A stretch of DNA of 64,000 bases from Sphingomonas lacusdianchii. Lineage in GTDB: Bacteria; Pseudomonadota; Alphaproteobacteria; Sphingomonadales; Sphingomonadaceae. The DNA is taken from the NCBI RefSeq assembly GCF_022664395.1, contig NZ_JAKRET010000003.1, forward strand, positions 248,001-312,000, read 5' to 3'. Made by a program: the position numbers and the translations under genes. Below are positions 18,641 to 27,450 of the stretch, in pieces. The notes below the pieces were generated by a model that saw only the letters and a program-made list of their open reading frames with translations, did no database searches and was not told the DNA's origin. How positions within the stretch are numbered: the stretch's first letter is position 1; each line of letters opens with the position of its first letter.

Positions 18641-19819
18641 ATGGAAGTCACCGCATCGTCGCGTCCGCCCGCCATCGGGTTGATCCCGCTTTTCCTCAAG
18701 TTCCTGCGCTTCGGCTGCCTCGCCTTTGGCGGGCCGGTCGCGCAGATCGCGATGCTGCGGCAGGCGCTGGTCGAGGAGGAAGGCTGGATTGACAAGCGGC
18801 GGTTCAATCGGCTGCTCGCGGTGTTGCAGGTCCTGCCCGGGCCCGAGGCGCACGAACTCTGCGTCCATTTCGGCGTGCTGGCGCGCGGTCGGATCGGCGG
18901 GTTGCTTGCCGGCCTCGGGTTCATGTTGCCGGGCTTCTGCCTGATGCTGCTGGTCGGGTGGCTGTACGTGCGCGTCGTACAGGGCAGCGTCGCGCTGGGT
19001 GGCGTGCTGCTCGGCGTTCAGGTCGCGATCCTCGCCGTGATCCTACGCGCGGTGGTGCGGATCGGGCAGCATGTGATCGAGGACCGGTTGCTGGGGCTGA
19101 TCGCGGTCGTCGCCGCCGCCGCGACGCTGGCCGGCGTGCCGTTCTGGATTCCCCTGCTGGTCGGCGGGGTCTATGCGGCGAAGGCCCGGCCGGTACTGGC
19201 AGCGGCGATCGCCGTGGCGGGCGTCGTCGCCGCGATCGGCGCGCTGCACATCGCCGCCCCCGCCCCGGCCGGATCGGTCGCGCAGCCGCTGACGATTTTC
19301 GCGTTGTTCGTGGCAGGGTTGAAGGGTGGACTGCTGACGTTCGGCGGCGCCTATACCGCCATCCCCTATGTCCGTGCCGATACCGTCGGGCGCGGCTGGA
19401 TCGGCGATGCGGCGTTCCTCGACGGGGTCGCCTTCGCCAATGTCATCCCCGCGCCGCTGGTGATCTTCGCGACCTTTGTCGGCTATGTCGCCGGGGGGCT
19501 GGCCGGCGCGCTGGCGATTACGCTCGGCATGTTCCTGCCTGCCTTCGCCTTCTCGCTGATCTTCTTCGAACGGCTGGAGGGGATCGTCGACGCCCCGTCG
19601 CTGCGCCACGCGCTGACCGGAGTCGCCGCAGCCGTGGTCGGGATCATCGCCGCGACCTTCGTGCAACTGGCGCTGGTGACCGCCGCGCGGGTCGAGGCGG
19701 TCGCGATCGGCGCAGCCCTGTTCACGGTAGCGCTGGCCATGGCGTGGCGCCTGAAGGGCGGCTGGGTCACGCCGCTGACCGTCGCGGTCGGAGGGGTGGC
19801 AGGCTGGCTGCTGCTATGA
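18641..19819 (+). CDS. chrA: Chromate transporter (long-chain ChrA)
   Basis: Inner-membrane CHR-superfamily protein, 392 residues, built from two homologous halves. The first half has FLRFGCLAFGGPVAQIAMLR, LLAVLQVLPGPEA and GGLLAGLGFMLPGF. The second repeats the pattern with GGLLTFGGAYTAIPYVR, FANVIPAPLVIFATFVGYV and GMFLPAFAFSLIFFERLE. Characterised ChrA proteins export chromate. ATG 18641 has GGGAG 9 nt upstream. It appears monocistronic, and no chrB regulator is visible. Confidence 0.93.
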   Translation: MEVTASSRPPAIGLIPLFLKFLRFGCLAFGGPVAQIAMLRQALVEEEGWIDKRRFNRLLAVLQVLPGPEAHELCVHFGVLARGRIGGLLAGLGFMLPGFCLMLLVGWLYVRVVQGSVALGGVLLGVQVAILAVILRAVVRIGQHVIEDRLLGLIAVVAAAATLAGVPFWIPLLVGGVYAAKARPVLAAAIAVAGVVAAIGALHIAAPAPAGSVAQPLTIFALFVAGLKGGLLTFGGAYTAIPYVRADTVGRGWIGDAAFLDGVAFANVIPAPLVIFATFVGYVAGGLAGALAITLGMFLPAFAFSLIFFERLEGIVDAPSLRHALTGVAAAVVGIIAATFVQLALVTAARVEAVAIGAALFTVALAMAWRLKGGWVTPLTVAVGGVAGWLLL

Positions 19820-19900
19820 CGTCCTCACCGCGCAAGTAACCTCGCGCAATGCGTCAGTAAATGCTATCATGCATCCGCTTCGTTCATCGGGGGGTGACAC

Positions 19901-20665
19901 ATGGCAACCTTGGCAAAAGCGTCGACGGCAAGAACACGCGAGCATCGGTTCTTCCTGCTGTCAGCGATTGCGATGGCAATGGTCGACATTGCCGGCTTTT
20001 CACTGAATTTCGCGACCGGCCGATCCAGCCTGTCGCTACCGCTCGTCTATCATCTGCACGGCACGGTCTTTCTCAGCTGGATCATCCTGTACGTCGCGCA
20101 GAACGTCCTGATCTATGGCGGTGCCGTGCGCGGTCACCGGCAACTCGGCTGGCTGGCGCTGGCGTTACTGCCCCTCATGGCAGTGCTCGGCATCGGCATC
20201 ACGATCCTGTCGGCCCGGCACCATGGCGGGCCGCCGATCCTCGACCTGAATTCCTTCCTGATCGGCAACCCGGTCGGCATCCTCTATTTCGTTACGATCA
20301 GCAGCGTGGCCATCGCCCTGCGCCGGCGCACCGATTGGCATCGCCGGCTGACGTTCTGTGGCATGGCGGCGCTGACCGGTCCCGGCTTCGGGCGGTTGCT
20401 GCCGATGCCGTTCCTCATCCCGTGGGGCTGGTGGGCCGCCGCGCTGATCGCGCCGTCGATCTTTCCGGTGATCGCGATGGTCGTCGAGCGCCGCCGGACC
20501 GGCCGGGTCCATCCGGCGTGGATCCGGGGTTGGGGCGCGTTCGTCGCGTCGTTCCTGCTTGCGGAGGCGTTTGCGTTCAGCACGTGGGGCATCGCGCTTA
20601 CCCATGCGGTGGTTGCCGGTACGCCCGGCGCGGCGCGGCCGATGGCGGCGTTCTTTCCGGGATAG
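19901..20665 (+). CDS. Multi-pass membrane protein, unknown function
   Basis: Predicted 254-residue protein with six or seven hydrophobic segments. Early motifs YHLHGTVFLSWIILY, VRGHRQLGWLAL and, later, RRRTDWHRRLTFCGMA resemble DUF420/DUF2306-type membrane proteins, in which conserved His residues lie near helix ends and have been proposed to bind metal or haem. That resemblance is by eye only. No signal peptide beyond the first transmembrane segment. A strong terminator follows. Confidence 0.7.
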   Translation: MATLAKASTARTREHRFFLLSAIAMAMVDIAGFSLNFATGRSSLSLPLVYHLHGTVFLSWIILYVAQNVLIYGGAVRGHRQLGWLALALLPLMAVLGIGITILSARHHGGPPILDLNSFLIGNPVGILYFVTISSVAIALRRRTDWHRRLTFCGMAALTGPGFGRLLPMPFLIPWGWWAAALIAPSIFPVIAMVVERRRTGRVHPAWIRGWGAFVASFLLAEAFAFSTWGIALTHAVVAGTPGAARPMAAFFPG

Positions 20666-20667
20666 CA

Positions 20668-20704
20668 AACGGCCCCGGAATCGCTTTCGGGGCCGTTCTT
20701 TTTA
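20668..20704 (+). terminator. Rho-independent terminator
   Basis: Stem of about 13 bp (AACGGCCCCGG with CCGGGGCCGTT-like arm, one mismatch) over a short loop, followed by CTTTTT. It starts 3 nt after the stop codon of the membrane-protein gene. Confidence 0.85.
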
Positions 20705-20759
20705 TCGCCCGACGTGGCGAAGCCACGTCGTCTGTCCTTGCCGATAGCAAGGCCGGCTG

Positions 20760-20812
20760 GGCGGACCTCGTGCGGCTCGGCGTAGCTGGCGCTACGCCTT
20801 GCCCGGTCCGCC
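20760..20812 (-). terminator. Nested hairpin downstream of typA
   Basis: GGCGGACC (20760-20767) pairs with GGTCCGCC (20805-20812), enclosing a second hairpin GGCGTAGC/GCTACGCC. It directly abuts the typA stop codon. No T-run is clear, so termination is only possible. Confidence 0.4.
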
Positions 20813-22657
20813 TTACGCTGCGGCCTTCGCCCGGCTCGCCTTCTTCCGCTCGTGCGGGTCCAGATGGCGCTTGCGCAGACGGATGTTCTTCGGCGTCACC
20901 TCGACCATCTCATCATCGTCGATATAGGCGATCGCCTGTTCCAGCGTCATCTTCTTCGGCGGGGTGAGGCGGATCGCATCGTCCTTGCCGCCCGACGCGC
21001 GGAAGTTGGTCAGCTGCTTCGCCTTCATCGGATTGACCTCGAGGTCGTCCGTCTTGGCGTTCTCGCCGATGATCATGCCTTCATACAGCGCTTCGCCATG
21101 GCCCACGAACAGGATGCCGCGCTCCTCGAGCGGACCCAGCGCATAGCCCTGCGCTTCGCCGGCGCCGTTCGAGATCAGCACGCCGTTCTTGCGGCCTTCG
21201 ATCTGGCCCTTGTGCGGACCGTATTTTTCGAACAGCCGGTTCATGATGCCGGTGCCGCGCGTGTCCGACAGGAATTCGCCGTGATAGCCGATCATGCCGC
21301 GCGACGGCGCGGAGAAGGTGATGCGCGTCTTGCCACCGCCCGACGGGCGCATGTCGGTCATCTCGGCCTTGCGCAGGTTCATCTTCTCGACGACCGTGCC
21401 CGAATATTCCTCGTCCACGTCGATGATGACGGTTTCGTACGGCTCGGTCTTGTTGCCGTTCTCGTCGGTCCCGAACAGCACGCGCGGGCGGCTGATGCCC
21501 AGCTCGAAGCCTTCGCGACGCATCGTTTCGATCAGCACGCCCAGCTGCAATTCGCCGCGACCCGCGACTTCGTAGCTGTCGCGATCGGCAGCTTCCGTGA
21601 CCTTCACGGCGACGTTCGATTCGGCTTCGCGGAACAGGCGGTCGCGGATCATGCGCGACGTCACCTTGGTGCCCTCACGCCCCGCCATCGGCGAATCGTT
21701 GACGGCGAAACGCATCGACAGCGTCGGCGGATCGATCGGCTGCGCATGCAGCGGCTCGGTGACCTGCGGATCGGCGATCGTGTTCGACACGGTGGCGACG
21801 GTCAGGCCGGCGAGGCTGATGATGTCGCCTGCCTTGGCTTCGTCGACCGGCACGCGGTCGAGGCCGCGGAACGACAGGATCTTCGACGCGCGGCCGGTTT
21901 CGACGACATTGCCGTCATTGTCGAGCGCGTGGATCGGCTGGTTCAGCTTCACCGTGCCCGAATTGACGCGCCCGGTCAGGATACGGCCGAGGAAGTTGTC
22001 GCGGTCGAGCAGCGTGACGAGGAAGGTGAACGGAACGTCCTCCACTTCCACCTTCGGCGCCGGAACGTGCGAAACGATCGTCTCGAACATCGGGATCAGC
22101 GTGCCTTCGCGCGCGTCCATGTCGGTCGAGGCATAGCCGTTGCGGCCCGAGGCATAGAGCACCGGGAAATCAAGCTGTTCGTCATTGGCGTCGAGCGACA
22201 CGAACAGGTCGAACACTTCGTCCAGCACTTCCTGGATGCGCGCGTCGCTGCGGTCGACCTTGTTGACGACGACGATCGGCTTCAGGCCCAGCGCCAGCGC
22301 CTTGCCGGTCACGAACTTCGTCTGCGGCATCGCGCCTTCCGACGAATCGACCAGCAGGACGACGCCGTCGACCATCGACAGGATGCGCTCCACCTCGCCG
22401 CCGAAATCGGCGTGGCCGGGGGTGTCGACGATGTTGATGCGGATCGATTCATCGCTGCCCGGCGGGGTCCAGTCGACCGAGGTCGGCTTGGCGAGGATCG
22501 TGATCCCGCGCTCCTTTTCGAGGTCGTTCGAATCCATCGCGCGTTCCTCGACGCGCTGATTGTCGCGGAACGTGCCGGACTGACGGAACAACTGATCGAC
22601 GAGCGTGGTTTTGCCGTGATCGACGTGGGCGATGATCGCCACGTTGCGAAGGCTCAT
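20813..22657 (-). CDS. typA: Ribosome-associated GTPase TypA/BipA
   Basis: Translational GTPase of the EF-G family, 614 residues, involved in ribosome assembly and stress adaptation. The G domain shows AHVDHGKTTLVDQL (P-loop), ERGITI (switch I), DTPGHADFGGEVER and NKVDR. BipA-specific C-terminal features include GRGELQLGVLIETMRREG and a Lys/Arg-rich end. ATG 22657 has AGGAAA 5 nt upstream and begins the conserved MSLRNVAIIAHVDHGK. No operon partner. Confidence 0.97.
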   Translation of the reverse strand: MSLRNVAIIAHVDHGKTTLVDQLFRQSGTFRDNQRVEERAMDSNDLEKERGITILAKPTSVDWTPPGSDESIRINIVDTPGHADFGGEVERILSMVDGVVLLVDSSEGAMPQTKFVTGKALALGLKPIVVVNKVDRSDARIQEVLDEVFDLFVSLDANDEQLDFPVLYASGRNGYASTDMDAREGTLIPMFETIVSHVPAPKVEVEDVPFTFLVTLLDRDNFLGRILTGRVNSGTVKLNQPIHALDNDGNVVETGRASKILSFRGLDRVPVDEAKAGDIISLAGLTVATVSNTIADPQVTEPLHAQPIDPPTLSMRFAVNDSPMAGREGTKVTSRMIRDRLFREAESNVAVKVTEAADRDSYEVAGRGELQLGVLIETMRREGFELGISRPRVLFGTDENGNKTEPYETVIIDVDEEYSGTVVEKMNLRKAEMTDMRPSGGGKTRITFSAPSRGMIGYHGEFLSDTRGTGIMNRLFEKYGPHKGQIEGRKNGVLISNGAGEAQGYALGPLEERGILFVGHGEALYEGMIIGENAKTDDLEVNPMKAKQLTNFRASGGKDDAIRLTPPKKMTLEQAIAYIDDDEMVEVTPKNIRLRKRHLDPHERKKASRAKAAA

Positions 22658-22753
22658 GGTATTTCCTGGATCATGCGGGAGTGCAATTGGCCGCGCGCTT
22701 AGCGTATTTCGCGCCAAACCGGAAGTCCCCTCCTTGCTGCGTTGCGGCATGAG

Positions 22754-22943
22754 GGAAGAAGAAGTTTGGTTCACGCGAAGGCGCAAAGGCGCGGAGGGGC
22801 TGCGCCAGCCCCGACCTCATTCGCGCCAGCGGCCTCATTCCCATCGGTTCAGCGAACGAAGGTGTCTCCCGGTCGCGAGCGCTCTCCCGGTGCGAACCAT
22901 CTTCGCGTCTCCGCGCCTTCGCGTGAACCAACCTTCTTCCTTC
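22754..22943. repeat. MITE-like inverted repeat, copy 1
   Basis: Element of about 190 bp in the 389-base gap before telA. Left arm GAAGTTTGGTTCACGCGAAG and following bases (GCGCAAAGGCGCGGA) mirror a right arm near 22902-22941 (CTCCGCGCCTTCGCGTGAAC). Two further members lie at 51391-51554 and 54666-54843. The arms are conserved and the centre differs between copies. I see nothing else in this gap except the telA ribosome-binding site. Confidence 0.75.
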
Positions 22944-23046
22944 TACTCCATCCCGACCTTGCGCCCCCAGCGTGTATTACATAAATAGCACAGTTGAACG
23001 ATACCGCGTTCGCATGGCATCAACCGGCGGACGACGTGGAGGATTT

Positions 23047-24243
23047 ATGGCGACGCAGACGACCGACGAACCCGCGCTGGTGCTGACCCCGCCCGATCCG
23101 GTGCCGACCGTACCGGCGGCAAAGGCGGCCGGGCTGGTACCGGTCGACGACGTCAAGAAGACCGAACTGCAGACCCGCGTCGACGACTTCATCGAGCAAC
23201 TGGTCGCACAGGACGTCAATTCGCCCGAATTCGGCAAGCGCGTCGATGCGATCAGCAACCTCGGCGCGCGCGAGATCCGCGAGGCGGCCGGCCAGTCGAA
23301 CCGTTTCCTCGACCGCCCGGTCCGCGCGATGGATCAGGAATCGGGCGTTGGCGCCGATCTCGCGCAACTGCGCCGCACGATCGAGGATCTCGATCCCGGC
23401 CGGCAGGGCAATCTGCTCGAACCCAAGAAGTTGTTCGGCATGATCCCGTTCGGCAGCAAGGTCCGCGACTATTTCGACGGATACAAGTCGGCGCAGAGCC
23501 ATATCGCCTCGATCTTGAAACGCCTGCAATCGGGCAAGGACGAGTTGTTGATGGACAATGCCGCCATCGACACCGAACGCGCCAATCTGTGGACCGCGAT
23601 GGGTCGCCTCGAACAGATGATCTACCTTTCGCGCGAGATGGACGCGAAGCTGGAGGACAAGGCCAACGAGCTGGATCACTCCGATCCGGCCAAGGCCAAG
23701 GCGATCCGCGAGACCGCGCTCTTCTATGTCCGCCAGCGCAGCCAGGACCTGCTGACGCAGATGGCGGTGACGGTGCAGGGCTATCTCGCGCTCGATCTGG
23801 TCAAGAAGAACAATTTCGAGCTGGTCAAGGGCGTCGACCGCGCCAGCACCACCACCGTCGGCGCGCTGCGCACCGCGGTGACGGTCGCACAAGCGCTGAC
23901 CAACCAGAAGCTGGTCCTCGAACAGATCACCGCGCTCAACACCACCACCGCCAACATCATCGAATCGACCGGCAAGCTGTTGCGGTCGCAGACCGCTACG
24001 ATCCACGAACAGGCCGCCGCCTCGACCATCCCGGTCGAAGTGCTTCAGCGCGCGTTCCAGAATGTCTATGACACGATGGACGCGATCGACACCTTCAAGC
24101 TGAAGGCGCTCGATTCAATGAAGACCACCATCAATACGCTCGGCAACGAGGTCGAGAAATCGAAGGGCTATATCGCCCGGGCCGAGGGCGCGTCGCAAAA
24201 TGCCTCGGGTCAGGGCGAGACGTTCAAGCTGGAGGCGATGTAG
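23047..24243 (+). CDS. TelA family protein (toxic anion resistance)
   Basis: Cytosolic protein of 398 residues, mostly alpha-helical. TelA landmarks include NLGAREIREAAGQSNRFLD, LFGMIPFGSKVRDYFDGY, AIRETALFYVRQRSQDLLTQ and VQGYLALDLVKKNNFELVKG (each within one helix). TelA proteins were named for tellurite resistance and are broadly linked to envelope stress and antibiotic tolerance; biochemical activity is unsettled. ATG 23047 follows GGAGG by 4 nt. It heads a tight three-gene operon with a two-helix membrane protein and a VOC protein. Confidence 0.92.
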   Translation: MATQTTDEPALVLTPPDPVPTVPAAKAAGLVPVDDVKKTELQTRVDDFIEQLVAQDVNSPEFGKRVDAISNLGAREIREAAGQSNRFLDRPVRAMDQESGVGADLAQLRRTIEDLDPGRQGNLLEPKKLFGMIPFGSKVRDYFDGYKSAQSHIASILKRLQSGKDELLMDNAAIDTERANLWTAMGRLEQMIYLSREMDAKLEDKANELDHSDPAKAKAIRETALFYVRQRSQDLLTQMAVTVQGYLALDLVKKNNFELVKGVDRASTTTVGALRTAVTVAQALTNQKLVLEQITALNTTTANIIESTGKLLRSQTATIHEQAAASTIPVEVLQRAFQNVYDTMDAIDTFKLKALDSMKTTINTLGNEVEKSKGYIARAEGASQNASGQGETFKLEAM

Positions 24244-24247
24244 GCCC

Positions 24248-24949
24248 ATGTCGCGCAGCGACGAGGTATTGGAACGTGCCAGCCTGACGCTGGAGCGCGC
24301 GCGCGAACGCCACGGACAGGTCGCGCCGCGCGCGCGGCGCAGGCGTGAGGCGGAGGTCCTGCGGCGCCTCGGTCGCATCGCGCTGGCCGATGGCGCGATC
24401 CTCATTGCCGCGCTGGTACTGGGCTGGTTCGTCCCGCTCGGCGTCGCTGGCGCGCTGCTGGTCGTGACGCTGCTGATCGCCGCGACACTGTTCTTCGCCG
24501 CCTTGCCGGTCACGCGCCCGGTCGCAATCGAACAACTGGTACAGGCTCCGATCAAGTCGCTGCCGTCGCAGACCGAACGCTGGCTGGCGACGCAGCGCCC
24601 CGCTTTGCCGGCCCCCGCCGTCAGCCTCGCCGACGCGATCGGGGTGAAGCTGGACACGCTGTCCGCGCAACTCGCCACGCTTGGCGACGACGAACCGATG
24701 GCGGCTTCCGAAGTTCGCAAGCTGGTCGGCGAACAACTCCCCGAACTCATCCGCGGCTATCAACGCGTCCCCGAACCGCTGCGCCGCGTCGAACGCAACG
24801 GCCGCACGCCCGACCAGCAGCTGGTCGATGGCCTGCGCATCATCGACGGCGAAATCGCCGCGATGACCCAGCAACTGGCGCAGGGGGACCTCGATAGCCT
24901 GGCGACGAGGGAGCGGTATCTGCAGATCAAGTATCAGGGCGAGGAATGA
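24248..24949 (+). CDS. TelA-partner membrane protein (XpaC-like)
   Basis: Predicted 233-residue protein. An Arg-rich N-terminus is followed by two adjacent transmembrane segments (about residues 40-80) and a helical C-terminal part ending in LATRERYLQIKYQ. TelA genes are commonly paired with XpaC/5-bromo-4-chloroindolyl-phosphate-hydrolysis proteins that have this layout, and the pairing here suggests the same role. Sequence identity with XpaC is not obvious. It starts 4 nt after telA and its stop overlaps the next start (ATGA), so the operon is tight. Confidence 0.75.
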   Translation: MSRSDEVLERASLTLERARERHGQVAPRARRRREAEVLRRLGRIALADGAILIAALVLGWFVPLGVAGALLVVTLLIAATLFFAALPVTRPVAIEQLVQAPIKSLPSQTERWLATQRPALPAPAVSLADAIGVKLDTLSAQLATLGDDEPMAASEVRKLVGEQLPELIRGYQRVPEPLRRVERNGRTPDQQLVDGLRIIDGEIAAMTQQLAQGDLDSLATRERYLQIKYQGEE

Positions 24950-25326
24950 CGGTCGCCGGCACGAACCCGATCGTCCATGTTGAAATTCCCGTCGCCCGGC
25001 TCGATCGGGCGACGCGGTTCTACGAAGCCGTGTTCGGGTGGCGGTTCGATCCGCCGACGATCGTGCACGGCCATCCGATGGCCTTCCTGCCCCATGCCGA
25101 CGGGGCAGAAGGCGCCAGTCTCGCGCTGGCGCAAGGCGACGTCTATGTCCCCGCGACCGGCGGTGCGGTCGTCTATTTCCGCGTGACCGACATCGACGCG
25201 GTCCTTGCGCGGGCCACGGCACTTGGAAGCGAAATCCTGTTTCCCAGGACCGCGATCGACCCGGACGGATTCGTCGCCGAAATCACCGATAGCGAAGGCA
25301 ACCGCATCGCGCTCCAGACCATCTGA
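24946..25326 (+). CDS. VOC family protein (glyoxalase/bleomycin-resistance fold)
   Basis: Single-domain VOC protein of 126 residues with two beta-alpha-beta-beta-beta modules: IVHVEIPVARLDRATRFYEA and then VVYFRVTDIDAVLARATALG. The metal-ligand His (IVHVEI) and a C-terminal Glu (VAEITDSEGN) fit a VOC metal site, typically assembled in dimers. The reaction cannot be told from sequence. Its ATG overlaps the upstream TGA (ATGA), which ties it to the telA pair. Confidence 0.88.
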   Translation: MTVAGTNPIVHVEIPVARLDRATRFYEAVFGWRFDPPTIVHGHPMAFLPHADGAEGASLALAQGDVYVPATGGAVVYFRVTDIDAVLARATALGSEILFPRTAIDPDGFVAEITDSEGNRIALQTI

Positions 25327-25740
25327 TCCGCCGCAGGATGGCCCCGTCGTGCAATAGGGCACGGAAGACCGTCAAGCGGGAACAGGACAACCCGTTCGGC
25401 GTGGCAAGCATCGATCCTGGATGAGCCTTCCGCCCCACTGGTCATTGGCGCGGACGGGAAAGCTCTGCGAAAGTCTCCAATCCGTACCCCGGCGAAGGCC
25501 GGAGTACGGGAATTTTGACGTGATCGGGCGACCTTGACAAAGGTCCGGCCTGCGCGGGCCTGACGATTTCCGGCGAAACCATTTTCCTACAACACCGTCG
25601 CCGCCTACCCTCCGGGCGGCTCTTTCTCACCGTCGACCCGCCAAGCCTCGCCAGTTGCGAATGCCACGCAAGAACCAGACCGCGCACCAACACCGCCCAA
25701 GTGTGAACTTTCTGAACTTCGGCCGATAACCCCTGAATTT
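25327..25740. other. Intergenic region with no gene seen
   Basis: 414 bases between the convergent VOC and tonB genes. It contains one REP-like palindrome (25482-25510) and otherwise no coding frame with convincing start, codon pattern or family match. Confidence 0.6.
25482..25510. repeat. REP-like palindrome
   Basis: CCGTACCCCGG pairs with CCGGAGTACGG, one mismatch, around a short loop. Same family as 11985-12012, on the opposite loop orientation. Confidence 0.75.
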
Positions 25741-26481
25741 TCAGTAGCGCTCGACGTCCCAGTCATGCCGCTGCACCATGACCGACGGCACCGCCCGCCC
25801 CTGCGCATCGCGCGACGGCCGGAACCGGAACGCCCGCTCGATCTGGCGGCAGGTCGCGATGTCGATCGCGCGGCTGCCGCTCGACCGGCGGATGCGGCAA
25901 TCGGTCGCGCGGCCGTTGGGCTCGACCACGTAATCGACCTCGACCGTCCCGACGAACCCGTCCTCTTCAAACTCGCGCGGCAGTTGCGCGCCGCGCAGCG
26001 AGCCACCGATCTGCTCGGGCGGCGTGTCTCCGCCGCCGCCGCCATCGCCATCCCCCGCGCCGCCACTGCCAAGGCCATCGCCGACGCCGCCCGCACCCGT
26101 CCCCGGCCCGACCCGATCGGTCGCTCCCGACGACGCATCGCTGCCCGGGCCGGCGACCGGCGCGGTGACCACCGGCGGCGGCACCGGCAGCGGCACGACC
26201 GGCGGCTTGGCGACGATCTCGGTCGCCTTGGACCGGATATTGGGGGGAGCCGCCCGCCCCTCCGGCCGCCCCTGCCGCACGACCTGCGGCACCGGCGGCG
26301 GGGGTGGCGGATCGGGCGGCGGCGGCAGGATGTCGAACGTCGCCAGCGCGCTCTGCGCCGCCCGCGGCACATCGACGCCCAGTCCGACGATCAACGCCCA
26401 GCCGAGCAGCACATGCAGCACGATGGTTACCCCCATCGCGCCAATCCGCGTCCGTTCGGGAAGTGCCGCCTGCATCGCCAT
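25741..26481 (-). CDS. Energy transducer TonB
   Basis: Inner-membrane anchored periplasmic protein of 246 residues that couples the proton motive force to TonB-dependent receptors. A single N-terminal transmembrane segment (MGVTIVLHVLLGWALIVGLG) is followed by a Pro-rich stretch with PPPPDPPPPPP, a long Gly/Asp-rich linker and the C-terminal TonB fold (GTVEVDYVVEPNGRATDCRI ... FRFRPSRD). Cysteines at CRIRR and TCRQIE could form a disulphide. The ATG at 26481 places the membrane segment near the N-terminus. No exbB or exbD is nearby. Confidence 0.93.
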   Translation of the reverse strand: MAMQAALPERTRIGAMGVTIVLHVLLGWALIVGLGVDVPRAAQSALATFDILPPPPDPPPPPPVPQVVRQGRPEGRAAPPNIRSKATEIVAKPPVVPLPVPPPVVTAPVAGPGSDASSGATDRVGPGTGAGGVGDGLGSGGAGDGDGGGGGDTPPEQIGGSLRGAQLPREFEEDGFVGTVEVDYVVEPNGRATDCRIRRSSGSRAIDIATCRQIERAFRFRPSRDAQGRAVPSVMVQRHDWDVERY

Positions 26482-26550
26482 CGCTCTGCAACAACGCCGA
26501 TGAATGGCGGCTGATCCGACAGGACCCGTACCGCTCCCCTGCGCCACACA

Positions 26551-26634
26551 CGTCACCCCAGCGCAGGCTGGGGTCTACCGGTTGGCTGGCGGGACAGGAG
26601 CCGCCAGAGACCCCGGCCTGCGCCGGGGTGACGT
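26551..26634. repeat. Paired REP-like palindromes
   Basis: Two GC-rich hairpins face each other: GTCACCCCAGCGCAGGCTGG near 26552 and GACCCCGGCCTGCGCCGGGG near 26608. Outer ends GTCACCCC and GGGGTGAC are also complementary, so the 84-base unit can fold as one large structure. It lies between cysQ and tonB. Confidence 0.75.
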
Positions 26635-26664
26635 TTTGGCTACGGGATGAGGCGGGTGTATCTC

Positions 26665-27450
26665 CTATCGCTTCCCCAGCGCCACGATCGCCCGGTCGCG
26701 CAGCCGCTCCACCGCCGCGGCGTGGATGCCGGGTGCCGCCGCCATTACCCCGAAGAATTGCGGTCGCGGCTGGTTGAAGCGCAGCTTGCGCCCGATCGCG
26801 TCGGTGACGGTCGCCCCCGCCTCGCGCGCCAGCAGGATGCTGGCCGCCACGTCCCACTCATTGCCCCAGCGAATAGTGGCGAGGAAATCCGCCTCGCCCG
26901 CCGCGACCATCGCCATGCGCAGCGCGATCGAATTGGGCTTGGCGACCATCAGCAGGTCGCGGTCCGCCTTGGGCAGCGCATCGACCGGCGTCCGGCTGCC
27001 GGCAAAGTCGATCCGGTCGCTGACCGCCAGCCGCTGCCCGTTCAGCCACGCCCCGCCCCCTGCCGACGCGGTCCAGCGCTGCCGCCGGACCGGTGCGTCA
27101 AGGACGCCCAGCACCGGCTGGCAATCCTCGACCAGCGCCACTGACACCGCCCAGCCATCACGCCGGCGGATATAGTCGCGCGTCCCGTCGATCGGGTCGA
27201 CGATCCACACCAGCCGCTTCGCCAGCCGCACCGCGTCGTCGGCGGTCTCCTCCGACAGCCACCCCGCTTCCGGTAACAGCGCACTCAACCGGTCGCGCAG
27301 TAGTCGGTCGACGGTCAGGTCGACCTCGCACACCGGATTGCCCGGCGCCTTTTCCCATGTTGCGAAATCGCCATGCCAGCGCGCATGCGCCAGCGCCGCC
27401 GCCTCGGCGGTGATCGCACTTACCTGTTCGAGCAGCGCAGCGTCAGCCAC
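26665..27450 (-). CDS. cysQ: 3'(2'),5'-bisphosphate nucleotidase / inositol-phosphatase family
   Basis: Mg-dependent phosphatase of 261 residues, probably recycling 3'-phosphoadenosine 5'-phosphate from sulfate assimilation. Metal-site motifs are complete: SEETADD, WIVDPIDGTRDY and the C-terminal EWDVAASILLAREAGA. The length is typical of CysQ; an inositol monophosphatase role cannot be excluded. Its ATG at 27450 overlaps the pmbA stop by 8 bases, making it the third gene of ubiA-pmbA-cysQ. Confidence 0.9.
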   Translation of the reverse strand: MADAALLEQVSAITAEAAALAHARWHGDFATWEKAPGNPVCEVDLTVDRLLRDRLSALLPEAGWLSEETADDAVRLAKRLVWIVDPIDGTRDYIRRRDGWAVSVALVEDCQPVLGVLDAPVRRQRWTASAGGGAWLNGQRLAVSDRIDFAGSRTPVDALPKADRDLLMVAKPNSIALRMAMVAAGEADFLATIRWGNEWDVAASILLAREAGATVTDAIGRKLRFNQPRPQFFGVMAAAPGIHAAAVERLRDRAIVALGKR

